DNA of 64,000 nt, taken from NCBI GenBank assembly GCA_017965425.1, contig JAGCPY010000061.1, positions 1 to 64,000 on the forward strand, read 5' to 3'. Below are positions 8,188 through 17,084 of this stretch, piece by piece. How positions within the stretch are numbered: position 1 is the stretch's first letter; each line of letters starts with the position of its first letter. Source of the DNA: Bacteroidaceae bacterium. Lineage in GTDB: Bacteria; Bacteroidota; Bacteroidia; Bacteroidales; Bacteroidaceae. The notes beneath the pieces were generated by a model that did no database searches, was not told where the DNA came from, and saw only the letters and a program-made list of their open reading frames with translations. The position numbers and the translations under genes were made by a program.

Positions 8188-8375
8188 ACGTGTACACCTT
8201 CCACCCATAAGGTGTACACCTTCCAAGCGGATGGTCAACACACAGCCTCCTTCACCCACTATACATTGATTATTACGCCAGAAAGCCTCAATCCCTCACC
8301 TATTCCTCACCTGCAAGTTTCTCGTTTTCATCCGATTATCAAGCATGGTGAGGGAATGAGGGATTTTTTGTGGAA
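8188..8375. repeat. Dispersed repeat copy A: GTGTACACC hairpin plus CCTCACC repeats
   Basis: An 11-bp inverted repeat (8190-8200 with 8209-8219, GTGTACACCTT/AAGGTGTACAC) is followed by about 70 nt and then CCTCACC direct repeats at 8288-8311, which pair with GGTGAGGGAATGAGGG near 8346-8363. The first 120 nt align at roughly 75-80 percent by eye with the minus strand of 25557-25430 (copy B). Both copies lie in gene-free DNA. Confidence 0.7.
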
Positions 8376-8536
8376 TCAAGTGGAAGTATGAATACGCGGT
8401 AACATTACTCACATTTAGCTGTTGGTTTGATGAGTTCCTCATACCTGGCTTTCATCCCCTCGCAGAGGAAGGAGGCGCGAATGAGGGTCTGCATTTATCA
8501 TTTATGTGCTTTCGGCATCAATAAATGATGAAAACA

Positions 8537-8568
8537 TTTGGCTTTTTGTTTGTTTCATCATATATTTG
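8537..8568 (+). promoter_or_regulatory. Promoter of the AraC-family gene
   Basis: TTTG at 8537-8540, then 20 nt, then TATATTTG at 8561-8568: a textbook Bacteroidetes sigma-70 promoter, 30 nt before the ATG at 8598. Confidence 0.6.
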
Positions 8569-8597
8569 CAGCACAATAGAGCGTTTTGCCATCAAGA

Positions 8598-9494
8598 ATG
8601 AAAAAGATTCTGAAAGTCAATAATCCCAACGACTATGCACGGTTCGTGGATGCTCCGGTGCTACATCCGCTGGTCAGCATCATCCACTATGACGAGCTGG
8701 CCCCCTTTCGTCATAGCCTGAACAACTATGGTGTGTATGGGTTGTTCATCCAGCGGCAGTTTCCCCATAATCTCTCTTATGGCATGAGGAAACTGCAGGT
8801 GAGCGATGGCTCCATCATTGCCGTGGAACCTGGACAGATAGGTGGACTGGAAGATAATGGCGAACGCATCTCGTTGTGTGGTTGGGTGCTGCTTTGGTCG
8901 CCCGAGCTGTTGCACGGCACGGATCTGGAACGTCAGATTGACCACTATCAGTTCTTCTCGTATTTCTTTGATGGTTCGCTGCGTATGGAACCCAACGAAT
9001 GGCTTTGCATTACGCAGTTGGTGGCGCAGATGCGACAAGAGCTAAAGACACACGAGGACTCGCCGTCTTTAAGAAATTTACTGCTGGCTTATCTGCGCCT
9101 GATACTGGAATACTGCAACCGCATCTACCAGCTCCAGCTGTCTGAAGAGAATAAGGGAGAGACCGACCTGCTAAAGCGTTTTCACAACCTGCTGCAGACC
9201 TATTTCCGCGAGAAACGCCAGTTGTCGCAAGGCCTGCCTACCGTTACTTGGTGTGCCTCCCAGCTGGCCTATTCGCCCCGTTACTTCGGCGACATCGTTC
9301 ACAAGACCACGGGCGGCACAGCCATAGGCTATATCCATAACTACATCATCAACCAGGCGAAGAGTCTGCTGATGCAAGGACATAACATCAGCGAGACTTC
9401 CCGACTACTCGGCTTCGACTATCCCCACCACTTCACTCGCCTCTTCAAACGTACTACAGGCCTCTCGCCCAGCGAGTTTCTGGGGAAAACGTAG
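8598..9494 (+). CDS. AraC-family transcriptional regulator
   Basis: A 298-residue regulator; the ATG at 8598 is preferred over an upstream TTG. Residues 1-170 form a cupin-like sensor half, and the last 100 residues are the double helix-turn-helix: WCASQLAYSPRYFGDIVHKTTG and ISETSRLLGFDYPHHFTRLFKR with the usual TGLSPSEF ending. It acts in the cytoplasm by binding DNA. Its target is unknown; the symporter-regulator gene 87 nt downstream is the nearest candidate. A second, decayed copy of its C-terminal region lies at 11845-12085. Confidence 0.9.
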   Translation: MKKILKVNNPNDYARFVDAPVLHPLVSIIHYDELAPFRHSLNNYGVYGLFIQRQFPHNLSYGMRKLQVSDGSIIAVEPGQIGGLEDNGERISLCGWVLLWSPELLHGTDLERQIDHYQFFSYFFDGSLRMEPNEWLCITQLVAQMRQELKTHEDSPSLRNLLLAYLRLILEYCNRIYQLQLSEENKGETDLLKRFHNLLQTYFREKRQLSQGLPTVTWCASQLAYSPRYFGDIVHKTTGGTAIGYIHNYIINQAKSLLMQGHNISETSRLLGFDYPHHFTRLFKRTTGLSPSEFLGKT

Positions 9495-9580
9495 ATGTAA
9501 CCGAATTGTAATCGTCATTTTTAGGGTGTTTTGGATGTTTTTGCATACCTTTGCGGCGTCATCATAAAACAAACTAATAT

Positions 9581-11539
9581 ATGACCATTGAATTGTTATT
9601 CCGTTTGCTCGGTTCCTTGGCATTACTCATCTACGGCATGAAGACCATGAGCGATGCCTTGCAGAAAATGGCAGGACCGAGTTTGCGACACGTTTTAGCC
9701 CGTATGACAGGCAACCGGTTCAGCGGTATGCTGACAGGAACCATGGTCACTTGCGCCGTTCAGTCCTCCTCAGCAACGACAGTGATGACCGTCTCGTTTG
9801 TTTCAGCAGGCTTGCTCACGCTGGCACAGGCCATCTCGATTATCATGGGCGCCAACATCGGCACTACGCTCACAGCATGGATCATGTCCCTCGGCTACAA
9901 TCTCGACCTCACGCTCGTCGTGTTCCCCGCCTTCTTCGTCGGCATGGTGCTCATCTACAAGAAACGTCACCGCGTCGCAGGCGACTTCCTCTTCGGCATT
10001 GCCTTCTTGTTCTGGTCGCTGGTCATGCTGAGCAGCGTGGGACGTGAAATGGACTTGGCTCATAATGAAGATGTGGTCATTTTCTTCGCCTCATTCGATA
10101 CCGGCAGCTATTTCACCATCTTTGCCTTCCTGATAGCCGGCACCCTCATCACCTGCGTAGTGCAATCGTCGGCAGCCGTGATGGCCATCACCATACTGTT
10201 GTGCTCCACGGGAGTGCTGCCCATATATATGGGTATCGCCTTGGTCATGGGCGAGAACATCGGCACTACGGCCACGGCCAATCTTGCCGCACTTGGTGCA
10301 GGAACAGAGGCCCGACGGGCTGCACTTGCCCACCTGCTGTTCAACGTGTTTGGCGTCATCTGGGTGCTCTCCGTGTTCTATCCCTTTGTCGATATGGTGT
10401 GCCATCTCGTCGGCTACGACCCGTCCGAGTCGGGACAAGCAGAGCGGATACCCGTGGTCCTCGCGATGTTCCACACCTGTTTCAACGTCCTGAACACCGC
10501 CCTGCTCATCGGTTTCATCCCCCAGATAGAGCGGATAGTATGTCGGCTGCTGCCCGTGAAAACCGCCGAGGCCGAACTACCTACCACCCTGCACTTCATC
10601 AGCCGAGGCGTCATCCAGACACCCGAAATTGCCATGCTGCAAGCGCAGAAGGAAATCGTGCACTATGGAGAACGCATGCACCGCATGTTCGGAATGGTTT
10701 GTGCCATCATCGACGAGAAGGACAGGAAGGAGTTCGAGAGCCAGTACGCACGCATCGAGCGCTACGAGACCATAGCCGACAACATGGAAATGGAGATTGC
10801 CGACTATCTGGAACAGGTGGGCAAACAACACCTGTCGGACGACTCAAAGGATAAGGTACGTGTGATACTTCGCCAGATTGGCGAACTGGAATCCATCGGC
10901 GACGCATGCTACAAGATAGCACGTACGGTGAATCATCTGCGCGACAACAAAGAGGACTTTACCGCCGAGCAATACGTCAAGCTGCACGATATGCTGCAAC
11001 TGGTGAACGAGGCTGTCGTACAGATGATTGTCGTGGTGAGCGGACGGCACAAAGACCTCTCGCTCTCAGACTCACAATCCATCGAGAGCGACATCAACCA
11101 TCTGCGCGACCAGCTCCGCAGCGAAACCGTCGAGGGCGTCAACGCACACCAGTACACCTACACACTCGGCACTCTCTACAGCGACATCGTGTCCGACTGC
11201 GAGAGAATTGGCGACTACGTAATGAATGTCGTAGAAGCACGCCTCGGCAAGCGACTGCTTAGTTACAACGGCCTGCAGCTGAACCTCGACAAGAGGACGG
11301 CCACCGTCGACGGCACGCCCGTAAGCCTCACGCCCACAGAGTTCTCGCTGCTCCAACTGCTTCTGCAGAACCGCGGCAAAGTGCTCTCGAGGCAACATCT
11401 GATGGAGACCGTCTGGGCTGGTGTCATCGTCACCGAACGTACCGTAAACGTCAACATCACGCGCCTGCGCAAAAAGCTCGGTCCCTACGCACATAATATC
11501 GTCAGCCGAACTGGCTTTGGCTACGTGTTTGAAGAGTAA
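9581..11539 (+). CDS. Na/Pi symporter with PhoU domain fused to an OmpR-type DNA-binding domain
   Basis: A 652-residue inner-membrane protein. Residues 1-310 are a Na/Pi cotransporter core with the duplicated QSS signatures (QSSSATT at 61-67, QSSAA at 195-199) and GANIGTT/GENIGTT motifs. Residues about 340-550 are a PhoU-like helical domain, as in NptA relatives. From about residue 560 to the end lies a winged helix of the OmpR/PhoB C-terminal type (LTPTEFSLLQLLLQNRGKVL, TVNVNITRLRKKLG, TGFGYVF), which ordinary family members (about 550-600 residues) lack. The frame is open throughout. It suggests a membrane-tethered regulator that couples phosphate transport to transcription; this is inference. 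Confidence 0.88.
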   Translation: MTIELLFRLLGSLALLIYGMKTMSDALQKMAGPSLRHVLARMTGNRFSGMLTGTMVTCAVQSSSATTVMTVSFVSAGLLTLAQAISIIMGANIGTTLTAWIMSLGYNLDLTLVVFPAFFVGMVLIYKKRHRVAGDFLFGIAFLFWSLVMLSSVGREMDLAHNEDVVIFFASFDTGSYFTIFAFLIAGTLITCVVQSSAAVMAITILLCSTGVLPIYMGIALVMGENIGTTATANLAALGAGTEARRAALAHLLFNVFGVIWVLSVFYPFVDMVCHLVGYDPSESGQAERIPVVLAMFHTCFNVLNTALLIGFIPQIERIVCRLLPVKTAEAELPTTLHFISRGVIQTPEIAMLQAQKEIVHYGERMHRMFGMVCAIIDEKDRKEFESQYARIERYETIADNMEMEIADYLEQVGKQHLSDDSKDKVRVILRQIGELESIGDACYKIARTVNHLRDNKEDFTAEQYVKLHDMLQLVNEAVVQMIVVVSGRHKDLSLSDSQSIESDINHLRDQLRSETVEGVNAHQYTYTLGTLYSDIVSDCERIGDYVMNVVEARLGKRLLSYNGLQLNLDKRTATVDGTPVSLTPTEFSLLQLLLQNRGKVLSRQHLMETVWAGVIVTERTVNVNITRLRKKLGPYAHNIVSRTGFGYVFEE

Positions 11540-11844
11540 AGAGAAAAACCACAGAGAACACATATAGCGTGGGATAAATCATCGCTCTGACCTGATAAAA
11601 ACATAAAAAGGCTTGCGCAAAAAGGTCTTTTCCTACCAAAAGCTTTGCACCTTAACTTGTAAATCAAAAGACAAGGGTTCTGCACAATATGGAAGACATA
11701 AAGAACACATAATTCAAAAGAGTTCCAGTTGTTCCTGTTCCAATTAAGGTTCCGAGGAGACGCAGGCTACCAAAGGGAATATACACTGACGCAGAGATAG
11801 AACTGACCGTCTATGGCAGCCAGAAAGGCGACCCCGAGCACCTA

Positions 11845-12085
11845 CTGCGCCTCCGAACTGGCCTATTCGCCCCGGTTACTTCGGCGACATCGTTCACAAG
11901 ACCACGGGCGGCACAGCCATCGGCTATTTCCATAACTACATCATCAACCAGGCGAAGAGTCTGCTGATGCAAGGACATAACATCAGCGAAACTTCCTGTC
12001 TGCTCGGCTTCGACTTCCCTCACCATTTCACCGCCTTTTCAAGCGGATAACGGGTATTACACCAACAGAGCTTTGGGGGAAATGA
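11845..12085 (+). pseudogene. Duplicated fragment of the AraC gene 3' end
   Basis: About 200 nt from 11855 are nearly identical to 9252-9450 of the AraC gene (TATTCGCCCC, GACATCGTTCACAAGACCAC, ATCAACCAGGCGAAGAGTCT), followed by a diverged tail that still resembles TGLSPSEFLG codons. A base loss near 12030 breaks the frame and there is no start. The copy brackets the symporter-regulator gene with the intact copy, as expected after a local duplication followed by decay. Confidence 0.8.
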
Positions 12086-12103
12086 CCATTATCCATTCTT
12101 CAT

Positions 12104-12176
12104 AATTCATAATTCACAATGAGCACTCCGTTTGGAGTAAGACTTTTCAAGCGCAGCCAATTGTGAATTATGAATT
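12104..12176. repeat. 17-bp perfect inverted repeat
   Basis: AATTCATAATTCACAAT (12104-12120) pairs exactly with ATTGTGAATTATGAATT (12160-12176) across 39 nt that contain a smaller ACTCC/GGAGT hairpin. Short AT-rich palindromes of this kind are frequent between Bacteroidales genes; this one may terminate transcription leaving the AraC fragment. Confidence 0.6.
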
Positions 12177-12205
12177 GCCAATTATCAATTATTTCAGGAA
12201 AAAAC

Positions 12206-12236
12206 TTTAGGATTCACTAAATAAGTAGTAACTTTG
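12206..12236 (+). promoter_or_regulatory. Promoter of the methyltransferase gene
   Basis: TTTA(G) at 12206-12210, 19 nt, then TAACTTTG at 12229-12236. It lies 33 nt before an ATG at 12270 that opens the original reading frame of the methyltransferase. Confidence 0.5.
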
Positions 12237-12391
12237 CAGCCGAAGAAACAAATCATACACCATAACAGCATGAATCCCAACTACAGCAATTATCTTCTTC
12301 ACGCCAAAGTCGATGCTATGGCGAAGTTCTGAACCTGGAAAAGCTTGTTGAAGGCGAGAAGAACTCTCTGGACCAGATACGATCCTACTTC

Positions 12392-13180
12392 TTGCTTAAT
12401 AACTGGGCTTACCGCTTTTTCCACTCCCATGACGGCTTTATGCACTTCCGCATCTCGGCCAACGGCTGCTTTACCGACGAGGATGTCTATCTGCAGCCCG
12501 ACGCTGTCTCGCCCTTTATCAAGCCAGGCCACGTCGTCATGGAGCTTGGGTTCGGTCAGGGTTCCAACCTGCACTACCTCTCACGCAGCCACCCCGATGC
12601 CACCTTCATCGGCGTAGACCTCCAAACGCTGAAGCGGAAGGACATGCCGGAGAACGTGACCACCTACACCCAGGACTACAGCGACCTCTCGCGCTTCGAG
12701 GACAATTCGGTAGATGTGATGTATGCCTTCGAGACCATTGTCCACAACACCGACAAGGAGAAGATTTACAGCGAGGTGCATCGTGTACTGAAACCCGGCG
12801 GCGTGATGATTGTGTACGACTATGCACTGCGTGCACCATACGACACCTTCGACGACCATATCCATATGGCCATCGCCCTTATCTCAAAGGGCGGCGCGGT
12901 CGCCATGATTGAGTCATTGGAGGAGCTGAACGCCCATTACGCCCACTGCGGGCTGACGCTGGAGAAATGGACTGATTACACGCACGGGATATTGCCCGAC
13001 CTTAAGCGTTTGGAGCGTAAGGCTGCCAAAATCATGCGCCGTCCCTGCCTCGCAAAACTGATGTTCCTATTGCTACCCGAACAGTTTGTCACAAACATCA
13101 TCCTCGGCTATCTGGGCTATGACATGAACAATGCCGGCATTGGCTATTATTGCGAGTGGGTGCTGAGGAAACGTTGCTGA
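12392..13180 (+). CDS. SAM-dependent methyltransferase, 5' end frameshifted
   Basis: The intact part is 262 codons from a TTG at 12392, a class I methyltransferase: VVMELGFGQGSNL (SAM motif I), FIGVDLQ (motif II acidic end) and RVLKPGGVMIVYDYAL (post-motif III), like methyltransferases that act on sterols or small molecules. Coding sense continues upstream (YGEVLNLEKLVEGEKN) without a start, while a good promoter and ATG at 12270 begin a frame (MNPNYSNYLLHAKVDA) that stops at 12330-12332. Loss of one base near 12316 explains both. The gene is therefore probably disrupted, or the base is an assembly error. Confidence 0.7.
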   Translation: MLNNWAYRFFHSHDGFMHFRISANGCFTDEDVYLQPDAVSPFIKPGHVVMELGFGQGSNLHYLSRSHPDATFIGVDLQTLKRKDMPENVTTYTQDYSDLSRFEDNSVDVMYAFETIVHNTDKEKIYSEVHRVLKPGGVMIVYDYALRAPYDTFDDHIHMAIALISKGGAVAMIESLEELNAHYAHCGLTLEKWTDYTHGILPDLKRLERKAAKIMRRPCLAKLMFLLLPEQFVTNIILGYLGYDMNNAGIGYYCEWVLRKRC

Positions 13181-13191
13181 ATGTTGCCCCG

Positions 13192-15426
13192 TCAAAGGAT
13201 ATTGATGGGTACAATGAGTTTGAAAGTGATATTACGTCCCATATTAAAGACTCCCTGGCGACCCGTCATGCTGTTTATGTCGGCATATTTTAGTCGGCTC
13301 AGGTGATTCTGATAGGCTCGGTTCAGCAAGTTGTCGGCAGTGACATAGAGATCGGCGACTTTCTTACCCTTCCAAGTTAGTTCGGTTCCAGCAGAGAGGT
13401 TCAGTAGTGTGTAGCCGGGCGTGGCAGTCTCTGTATTATCCACTGAATAGACATGACTCTGTTTCAGATAACACTCCAGAGTGGCTGTGATGTAGAGATT
13501 GTCGGCAGAGAGACCTTTGGCCTGATGAGTGTGGCGTGAATGAGAACCAATGGTGGGATGGCTATGATGCAACAGTTCCCACTTCAGCTCCGATGTCCAA
13601 CGAGGAGCAGGCGTGTAAGGCAGATATTTCTGCGCTTGTGTCTCATGTAACTGACGGGCGTCAACCAAAGAAAAGGTGTTCTCGAAATGCAGCGAATGGA
13701 TGGGATGGAAATCCACGCCAGCCTCGAAACCCAGCAGACGTGCGTCACCCTGTGTGTAACGATATACAGGATGACCTTGAGGCTCATCGGGAAAACCAGC
13801 GAGTACGCGATGGTGTTCATTGCCTTTCATGAAGATGTAGTTGTCAATCCGGTTGGCAAAGAGAGCCAACTGCGCCGACACATAGCGGGATGTGAAGTCA
13901 ATCCCCAAGTCGGCTTGAAGGCTGTATTCGGGGTTCAGCTGTTGGTTGCCCAATTCATAACGCAGCGCTCCTTCGTGCGACCCGTTTGAACCTAATTCGC
14001 TCATATTCGGTGCTCGGAATCCACGAGCCACATTCAAGCGTAGGTTCAGATGATCGCTCATGTTCCACACAGCCCCCACGCTGCCTGTCACTCCGTTGAA
14101 GTCGCGGCTGAAATCGGTAAAACGCATAACTCCCTCCTCCTTTAATGCTTCGCCATGCAGGTAGCGATGGTCATAGCGCACGCCACCATTCAGTGTCCAT
14201 CTGTTCAGTTGCTTGCTGGCAGTGGCATAAAGGCCGACGTCGAAAAGATGATAGGCGGGAATGAGGAACTCCTCTCCCAGATTCTGTGACTGTTGCCACA
14301 TGCCTTGTGTGCCTGCCGATAGTTTCCAACCGCTGAACTCACTGGTCAGATAGCGCAGGTCGTAGGTGATGGTGTGAAGTTTGAAGAACAATGCAGGAAA
14401 AGTTGCTTCATCGTGCTCTGCATCTTCGTCCTCGTCGTGGTCATGCTCCTCAAACTCCTGACGGCGATTCTGCTGATAACCAATGATGGCCTTCAGCCAA
14501 CCATGCGACAGGTTCAACGAGTTATCCGACACCAGCTTGAAGTGCTTCACTTGCTGGTAGGGTAAGGACTTTTTGTAACTTTTCGGAGAAACGGATGAGC
14601 ACACCAACGTGCCAGTGGTGGCATCACGCTCGCCCTCGATGATACCGGGTGTCTGGTGATACCATGTCCCTGTCAGCCGCGCATAGCCCCATTGTTTCTG
14701 TAATCCCATCATGAACCGTCCCGCCATCTCCTTAAACTGTGAGCCAGGCACATAACCGTCGTACTTGTTTTTATAAGCGTGAGCCAGCTTGCCACTCCAA
14801 CGAGCATCCCAAACAAGCCCTTGCTGGTTGCCACCCAAATTGAGCGAATAGCCCAGCAAACCGTTGTTTGTCTGATACTCAGCCGTAGCATTGCCTTTCA
14901 GTTCACCCTCAATAAGCGTGGGTTGACTATGCAGGATGACAACTCCGGCCATCGCGTCTGAACCATACATCAGCGAGGCAGGTCCTTTCAGAATCTCTAC
15001 GGAGTTCACGCTACCCCCGTCAACCTCCACGCCGTGCTCGTCGCCCCATTGCTGCCCCTCTTGACGCACTCCCTCACTCATCACCACCACACGGTTGTAA
15101 CCCAATCCGCGGATGATGGGTTTCGAGATGCCGCTGCCCGTGGTCAGTTGGCTCATGCCTGGTTGATGGGCAAGAGCATCGATGATATCGGTGGAAGCCG
15201 TCGAACGCAGTTTCTTAGCATCGACAAGACTTATCGGAGCCGTTGAATGCTTTAACTTTGTTTTGCCAGTCACTCCTGTTACCGTTACCTCGTTCAGCTG
15301 CATGTGGCGGAAGAACACGTCCGCGCTGTCGTTGGAGTGGTTATGTTGACGGGGCTCTATGCTGTCTTGTGCTGCCATCGTCAGGCATATACCCGACAAC
15401 AGCAGAATGATAAAATGTCTTTTCAT
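13192..15426 (-). CDS. TonB-dependent outer-membrane receptor, probably metal (ZnuD-like)
   Basis: A 744-residue receptor with a signal peptide (residues 1-19), a plug (LNEVTVTG, then SKPIIRGLGYNRVVVMSEGV and VEILKGPASLMYGSDAMAGVV) and a 22-strand-type barrel ending in an aromatic-poor final strand. An extracellular-loop segment is His/Asp/Glu-rich (HDHDEDEDAEHDE, about 335-347), and the region after the signal is His-rich, as in the zinc receptor ZnuD. There is no SusD partner, so glycan import is unlikely. A small Cys/His-rich exported protein lies directly upstream on the same strand. Zinc or another divalent metal is the best guess. Confidence 0.85.
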   Translation of the reverse strand: MKRHFIILLLSGICLTMAAQDSIEPRQHNHSNDSADVFFRHMQLNEVTVTGVTGKTKLKHSTAPISLVDAKKLRSTASTDIIDALAHQPGMSQLTTGSGISKPIIRGLGYNRVVVMSEGVRQEGQQWGDEHGVEVDGGSVNSVEILKGPASLMYGSDAMAGVVILHSQPTLIEGELKGNATAEYQTNNGLLGYSLNLGGNQQGLVWDARWSGKLAHAYKNKYDGYVPGSQFKEMAGRFMMGLQKQWGYARLTGTWYHQTPGIIEGERDATTGTLVCSSVSPKSYKKSLPYQQVKHFKLVSDNSLNLSHGWLKAIIGYQQNRRQEFEEHDHDEDEDAEHDEATFPALFFKLHTITYDLRYLTSEFSGWKLSAGTQGMWQQSQNLGEEFLIPAYHLFDVGLYATASKQLNRWTLNGGVRYDHRYLHGEALKEEGVMRFTDFSRDFNGVTGSVGAVWNMSDHLNLRLNVARGFRAPNMSELGSNGSHEGALRYELGNQQLNPEYSLQADLGIDFTSRYVSAQLALFANRIDNYIFMKGNEHHRVLAGFPDEPQGHPVYRYTQGDARLLGFEAGVDFHPIHSLHFENTFSLVDARQLHETQAQKYLPYTPAPRWTSELKWELLHHSHPTIGSHSRHTHQAKGLSADNLYITATLECYLKQSHVYSVDNTETATPGYTLLNLSAGTELTWKGKKVADLYVTADNLLNRAYQNHLSRLKYADINSMTGRQGVFNMGRNITFKLIVPINIL

Positions 15427-15477
15427 TCTGTGATAAATTAAATGAATAATGGATTGTTATGTAGGATCGAATGGCTC

Positions 15478-15825
15478 TCAGACAGCAGGAGGACCACGTG
15501 TCACGATGATGCTCAATGTCTGCGGAAGAAGGGTCGGCTGGCATTGAGCATAACTAAGCTTACATAAACAATCTGGCAGTACCACATTCACCACTTCTGC
15601 AACAACTTTCGGAAGCGACAAGAATTGGCAGAGCACGCATTCCTGCATCGTTTGCTCCTCTTGGCCAATATGCCCTCCGCAATGATGCTGTACGCAATCT
15701 GCACAATCTTCCTCGACAACAGACGGCTGGATGGGGTGGATGTGAAGCGACGATAACAACCACATTGGCAGCAGCACTGCCAACAACACTCTGGATGCTA
15801 TCACTCGCTTTATCATCACATTCAT
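15478..15825 (-). CDS. Small Cys/His-rich exported protein upstream of the TonB receptor
   Basis: A 115-residue protein with an N-terminal membrane/signal segment (ASRVLLAVLLPMWLLSSLHIHP) and metal-ligand clusters DCADCVQHHCGGH and ECVLCQF, plus two later cysteines. It resembles the DUF2946-type small proteins found beside copper or zinc receptors. It lies 51 nt before the receptor gene and is probably co-transcribed. Two starts are possible (15825 or 15816); the -7 box lies so close that the first would be nearly leaderless. Binding of a metal in the periplasm is inferred. Confidence 0.65.
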   Translation of the reverse strand: MNVMIKRVIASRVLLAVLLPMWLLSSLHIHPIQPSVVEEDCADCVQHHCGGHIGQEEQTMQECVLCQFLSLPKVVAEVVNVVLPDCLCKLSYAQCQPTLLPQTLSIIVTRGPPAV

Positions 15826-15829
15826 GGTG

Positions 15830-15837
15830 CAAAGGTA
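15830..15837 (-). promoter_or_regulatory. -7 box for the metal-receptor operon
   Basis: TACCTTTG on the minus strand, 4 nt before the ATG at 15825. Transcription would begin at or just after that ATG, which favours either a leaderless mRNA or the second ATG at 15816. Confidence 0.45.
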
Positions 15838-16131
15838 AGTAAAGAATTGTTGTAATCACCAAGAAAAGGCTTGAAAATTTGCGAGGACAAACAAAAAAAG
15901 TTGCTGCCTAAAGCGTAGAGGCGTCTATTCCTTGTTGTTCCTTTTCAAAACTACCATCACTTTCATCACTTATCAATCCACTCCATTGCTTTACTGATGG
16001 ATGTTTTTGAAAATGCTGAGAGGATGTTTCTATCTTTAAATCGCATTCTCCTATAATAATTGCCATCATTGGGTTACTTCCCTTATTCTTCTGCCATAAA
16101 GAGGAAACAAACCATCAAATAAATAGTAATT
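15838..16131. other. Intergenic region between divergent genes
   Basis: About 290 nt of AT-rich DNA without a supported gene or repeat. It must hold the promoter of the SPFH gene, but no clear TAnnTTTG box was found in the last 60 nt. Confidence 0.4.
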
Positions 16132-17076
16132 ATGGAAAACAAAGAGTTCACCTACCAAGGAACCACGCTCAATGGTTTCGCTATGTTGTTCCTGAATCTG
16201 GCACTCACCATCGGTGCCATCGTGCTGTTTGTCCTCACCATCAACTATGAGTCTTGGCAGATAGGCGTAGCCAGCGGGTTGATGTTGCTCATCTCGCTGT
16301 TCCTCTGGGGCGGCTTCATCATGTTGGAACCAGGCGAAGCACGCGTGGTGATGTTCTTCGGCAAGTATGTCGGCACTTTCACGCGCACCGGCTACTACTG
16401 GATAAACCTTTTCACCACGACCAAAACACTCTCTCTGCGTGCCCGCAACCTGGATGCCGAACCCATCAAGGTCAACGACAAGGAGGGCAACCCCGTGATG
16501 ATTGGCCTGGTGCTCGTTTGGCGATTGAAAGACACCTATAAGGCTTTGTTCGAAATTGACTCACAGACGATGGCCGCCAGTGGCGGTGCCCAAACAACAG
16601 GCATGAACGTGAAGTCGATGATGGCAGCCTTTGAACGTTTCGTTCGCGTACAGAGTGATGCCGCCTTGCGTCAGGTGGCAGGGCAATATGCCTACGATGA
16701 CACCGAATCACGCTCTGCAGATATCACTTTGCGCAGTGGCGGTGAGGAAATCAACGATCAACTGGAACAGAAACTGACCGAGCGTCTGTCGATGGCAGGC
16801 ATCGAGGTCGTCGAGGCACGCATCAACTATCTGGCCTACGCCCCGGAGATTGCCGCCGTCATGTTGCGTCGCCAGCAAGCAACAGCCATCATAGCCGCCC
16901 GCGAGAAAATCGTCGAGGGAGCTGTCTCAATGGTAAAGATGGCTCTTGACCAGCTTTCTGCTCAAGACATTGTCCACCTCGACGATGACCGCAAGGCTCA
17001 GATGGTCTCCAACCTCCTTGTCGTCCTCTGCGGCGAGGACAATGCTCAGCCCATCGTCAACACGGGAAGCATCTGA
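16132..17076 (+). CDS. SPFH/Band-7 domain membrane protein
   Basis: A 314-residue protein. Two membrane segments (about 20-40 and 45-68) precede an SPFH domain that starts with [19 protein letters not shown] and contains [21 protein letters not shown]. The C-terminal half is a charged helix with AARREKI-like repeats ([20 protein letters not shown]). SPFH proteins oligomerise at the cytoplasmic membrane and organise microdomains or proteases; the partner here is unknown. It converges with the GH20 gene, only 8 nt apart. Confidence 0.85.
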   Translation: MENKEFTYQGTTLNGFAMLFLNLALTIGAIVLFVLTINYESWQIGVASGLMLLISLFLWGGFIMLEPGEARVVMFFGKYVGTFTRTGYYWINLFTTTKTLSLRARNLDAEPIKVNDKEGNPVMIGLVLVWRLKDTYKALFEIDSQTMAASGGAQTTGMNVKSMMAAFERFVRVQSDAALRQVAGQYAYDDTESRSADITLRSGGEEINDQLEQKLTERLSMAGIEVVEARINYLAYAPEIAAVMLRRQQATAIIAAREKIVEGAVSMVKMALDQLSAQDIVHLDDDRKAQMVSNLLVVLCGEDNAQPIVNTGSI

Positions 17077-17084
17077 GGTGAAGC

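Noticed and set aside
8179-8391. A short frame sharing a TCTPSxHKVYTFQ peptide with the frame at 25452-25649
   Set aside because: The shared peptide comes from the dispersed DNA repeat with its GTGTACACC hairpin; no start signals, and similarity is at DNA level.
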